Origin: Actinomycetes bacterium
Lineage (GTDB): Bacteria > Actinomycetota > Coriobacteriia > Coriobacteriales > Eggerthellaceae
Length of the DNA: 33,644 bases
Reading direction: 5' to 3'
NCBI GenBank assembly: GCA_023460315.1
Contig: JAEWQO010000087.1
Location: forward strand, 1-33,644
The position numbers were made by a program, and so were the translations under genes. Below are positions 31,589 to 33,644 of this stretch, piece by piece. The notes beneath the pieces are model-generated. The model made no database searches. It was not told the origin of the DNA and saw only the letters and a list, made by a program, of their open reading frames with translations. Numbering within the stretch: position 1 is the stretch's first letter; the number at the start of each line of letters is the position of its first letter.

Positions 31589-33154
31589 GTGGGGTTGGGG
31601 GGTAATGTGCTGCGCTTCGCACGATCGAACGCACCTGATATGCTGGCGCTTCTTGGCTTGACCTTTCTCTGGCCATACTATCAGCGCGCTTTTTTCAGGG
31701 TGACGTTGTTCCATAGACTTGGCGATGCCTCTGAATTGAATTATTCCTTGTTTTTGGCAACTTTTTTGATTGGCTCGCTGCTTCTCTCGTTCCTTCCGTC
31801 ACATAAGGTTTTGCGTGGCGCCAACGACAGAAAGCTTGTCTTGGCGGTTGCCGTTGTGGCTGCTGTGTCGACTCTGTATCTGTCTGGCCTGGTTTCCTCT
31901 GCCACAGAAGGATTTCTTGTCCTGGTATTGGGCGCGCTCGCAACGCTGGGGTATGCTGGATCCCTTCTCGTTCTGTCGGCATTTTGGGCTGTTCTTTTGG
32001 TTCGCATCGTCTATGCGCGAGGGCTGTCCCATGCTGTTGTTGTCCTGACGGCTTCAAGTATGCTGGGGCTTGTCGTGTCACCATCTTTTAGCTCATCACC
32101 CTTTTCTTCTGGGTTTGTGCCTCTGTTTGGAATCACTATCGCAAGCGCATGTGCCTGGTTCGAATGCAAGCTGATGGTCGAGGATGCCGAGTCCCCTCAT
32201 TTTCAGCCTCTGTTTCAAGCCCCCTACATAAAGACATGGATTGCGCCGCTGGTTGCCTATGTTTTGTTTGCCGTCTCTCACGCCATTGGATATGTCGGGC
32301 ACACGACGACAGAGGTGTATGTTGAGGACGGGCATCTGATGGCGGCGTCATCCTCTTTTGCCAACTATGCGGTATTCTTCCTCTTTTCGGCCATCATTCT
32401 GCTTGCGGCGGCCCAATCGTGGAGAGGGGACCATGATCGGCAGGAAAAGGCTACGTTTTGGGTTGCCGGCATGGGAATTTCCGTCGGGCTGTTCATGGGC
32501 CTTTTCCTTGCGAATGTGCTGGCCGATCCCTCGCTTGTGTCTTTGTCGGCCTTGACGTCGATAACCCCTTGCTTTCCCATCCTGCTTGCCGTCATTGCCC
32601 TGTTTTCAGCCTATCAGAATCGCTTGTCTCCCCTGCAATCCTTTGGCTTGTTCTTTTTTGTTCCCTATTCGGTCGACAAGTTGTTCGCCTATGTCGTCCT
32701 TCCGCCGATCATCATGAAAATCGGGATGCCAAGCGCTGAGGTTTCCCAGTATATCAACGGCGTGATCTATGCCGTTTCCCTGTTGGCGCTTTTGATATTC
32801 CTCGCTCAGTTTTGCCGTGCTGACACCTTGCGCATGCTCTTCTCGTCGGGAGGAGGAACGTCGCTTGCCTTGGATGAAAGCGAGGAGGAGGACAAGCGGC
32901 ATCAGACATGTCTGGCGCTTGCGAACCAGAACGGCCTGACGAAACGCGAGCTCGACATTCTGGCATACCTTTCCCTCGGCTATAGCGCAAAAAGAATTGG
33001 CGAAGTGCTGTTCATTTCTGAGCGCACCGTTCAAACCCACACACGCAACATCTACCGTAAGCTTGACGTGCATACGCGTCAAGATGTGATCGACCTCTTC
33101 CGCAGGGAAGGGGCGGCCGCCGAGACCGGCTCCCTGTCAAAAGAGGCTCATTGA
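31589..33154 (+). CDS. LuxR-type regulator with multi-span membrane domain
   Basis: About 521 residues. Roughly twelve hydrophobic segments fill the first 410 residues; a short acidic linker (ESEEEDKR) follows. The C-terminal 70 residues are a LuxR/GerE helix-turn-helix: LTKRELDILAYLSLGYSAKR and ISERTVQTHTRNIYRKLDV are the family core. Such proteins in Eggerthellaceae lie next to reductase genes and probably sense a substrate through the membrane part. I prefer GTG 31589 because GGGAGG ends six bases before it; ATG 31583 touches the ribosome site. Its likely targets are the palindromes at 29660-29713. Confidence 0.87.
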   Translation: MGLGGNVLRFARSNAPDMLALLGLTFLWPYYQRAFFRVTLFHRLGDASELNYSLFLATFLIGSLLLSFLPSHKVLRGANDRKLVLAVAVVAAVSTLYLSGLVSSATEGFLVLVLGALATLGYAGSLLVLSAFWAVLLVRIVYARGLSHAVVVLTASSMLGLVVSPSFSSSPFSSGFVPLFGITIASACAWFECKLMVEDAESPHFQPLFQAPYIKTWIAPLVAYVLFAVSHAIGYVGHTTTEVYVEDGHLMAASSSFANYAVFFLFSAIILLAAAQSWRGDHDRQEKATFWVAGMGISVGLFMGLFLANVLADPSLVSLSALTSITPCFPILLAVIALFSAYQNRLSPLQSFGLFFFVPYSVDKLFAYVVLPPIIMKIGMPSAEVSQYINGVIYAVSLLALLIFLAQFCRADTLRMLFSSGGGTSLALDESEEEDKRHQTCLALANQNGLTKRELDILAYLSLGYSAKRIGEVLFISERTVQTHTRNIYRKLDVHTRQDVIDLFRREGAAAETGSLSKEAH

Positions 33155-33169
33155 ACCGAAATGTCTGAA

Positions 33170-33550
33170 TCAACGTGCAGCCTTCATCACAAGGGCATAG
33201 AGACCAACGAGACATGCTGCGCACACGACAAGCAGCATGTTCGAGTGGAGCAGAGACGCCCCTCCCAGAACAAAGACGAACACGAGGAATCCGACTTCAA
33301 AGCTGGGCTGGAAACGTCCCGGGCTATCAAATGCGTCAAACCCTCCGCTGAGAATGGTCGCCGCGCTGAATAGGGCTGCCAGAACGACAGTTGTTGCGAG
33401 TTCAGCCGAAACAGGCAGAAAAAGCGCAAGAGCCAGTCCTGCTGAGAGGGTTGCCAGGACCAATGTCAGCAAAGAGTCTGCCCCGAGGAGCGACAGAGTT
33501 GAAAGGGGCACTTTATCCGGTACTGTCAAGATTATTGCGCACTTTTTCAA
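33170..33550 (-). CDS. Small four-span membrane protein, start uncertain
   Basis: A 126-residue reading with four hydrophobic segments (about 19-47, 50-68, 86-103 and 104-122). The TTG start at 33550 has GAGGGG upstream but its first 12 residues look unlike a real N-terminus. A better candidate is ATG 33572, which overlaps the preceding gene stop (TAATG), but its frame closes after 19 codons (MPTAEGLIEKVRNNLDSTG). Joining that reading to VPDKVPLSTLSLL needs a one-base change. I do not recognise the family. The two convergent genes end 15 bases apart. Confidence 0.55.
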   Translation of the reverse strand: MKKCAIILTVPDKVPLSTLSLLGADSLLTLVLATLSAGLALALFLPVSAELATTVVLAALFSAATILSGGFDAFDSPGRFQPSFEVGFLVFVFVLGGASLLHSNMLLVVCAACLVGLYALVMKAAR

Positions 33551-33571
33551 TGAGCCCCTCAGCCGTCGGCA

Positions 33572-33644
33572 TTATTCGCCTTCGAACAAGGATACGTCCA
33601 GATAGCGCCTTGATCCCCATTCGCTCTCGGCGACGTGCTTCAGC
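33572..33644 (-). CDS. C-terminus of a gene entering from the right (partial)
   Basis: The last 23 codons of a minus-strand gene: LKHVAESEWGSRRYLDVSLF then EGE and TAA at 33572-33574. The residue mix looks like real coding sequence and the stop overlaps a possible start of the next gene (TAATG), a common coupling signal. Too short to name. Confidence 0.5.
   Translation of the reverse strand, partial: LKHVAESEWGSRRYLDVSLFEGE

Noticed and set aside
1..33644. CRISPR array
   Set aside because: No regularly spaced repeats of suitable length were seen anywhere.

Overview
The window looks like part of the chromosome of an anaerobic, high-GC, Gram-positive bacterium. Gene content and habit point to the class Coriobacteriia, most likely family Eggerthellaceae (Slackia, Eggerthella and Adlercreutzia relatives). 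The main signs are a Tat-exported flavoprotein reductase beside a LuxR-type regulator with a long membrane domain, a DUF5714 protein, menaquinone synthesis, a six-subunit Ech hydrogenase and ferredoxin-linked aromatic 2-oxoacid metabolism. The taxonomic call is an inference, because no rRNA or housekeeping marker is present.

Region by region: 1-1700 is the right end of an integrated mobile element with two cargo genes of unknown function. It is AT-richer in its second half and stops at a 3' half of a tRNA-Pro gene that serves as the attachment site (1702-1746). 1756-3580 holds the chromosomal tRNA terminator and an O-acetylhomoserine sulfhydrylase gene preceded by a leader peptide ORF and an attenuator-like terminator. 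3696-6851 (minus strand) is a glycine betaine/proline-betaine type ABC importer (ATPase, permease, lipoprotein). 7484-8968 is a MATE exporter behind a good promoter and a structured leader. 9252-14717 is a complete echABCDEF operon. 14822-15496 is a CDP-alcohol phosphatidyltransferase.

16006-23949 is an aryl-CoA module: two phenylacetate-CoA ligase homologues, two tandem-ACT proteins and the two subunits of indolepyruvate:ferredoxin oxidoreductase, interrupted by a D,D-carboxypeptidase and a zinc-ribbon/FHA protein. 23946-24863 is GluQRS, 24868-27106 (minus) is menA plus a DUF2974 hydrolase, 27148-27591 is an acyl-CoA thioesterase, and 27644-27718 (minus) is a probable 24-residue membrane peptide. 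28077-29561 is an orphan ABC permease plus DUF5714. 29813-31438 is the Tat flavoprotein reductase, followed by its likely LuxR-type regulator (31589-33154). The right edge (minus strand) has a small membrane protein gene and the tail of another gene.

How the genes may work together: arylpyruvate oxidation by IorAB would yield aryl-acetyl-CoA and reduced ferredoxin. Ech could re-oxidise the ferredoxin with H2 release and ion pumping. In the reverse direction, Ech plus H2 could supply ferredoxin for making aromatic 2-oxoacids from aryl acetates activated by the two ligases. MenA would feed menaquinone to exported reductases such as the flavoprotein. The most original signals are a pair of matching palindromic operators at the reductase promoter with a related half-site at the permease promoter, two structured 5' leaders without a family assignment, a sulfur-gene attenuator with a leader peptide, a repeat-bearing charged tail on EchD, and the 24-residue ORF.
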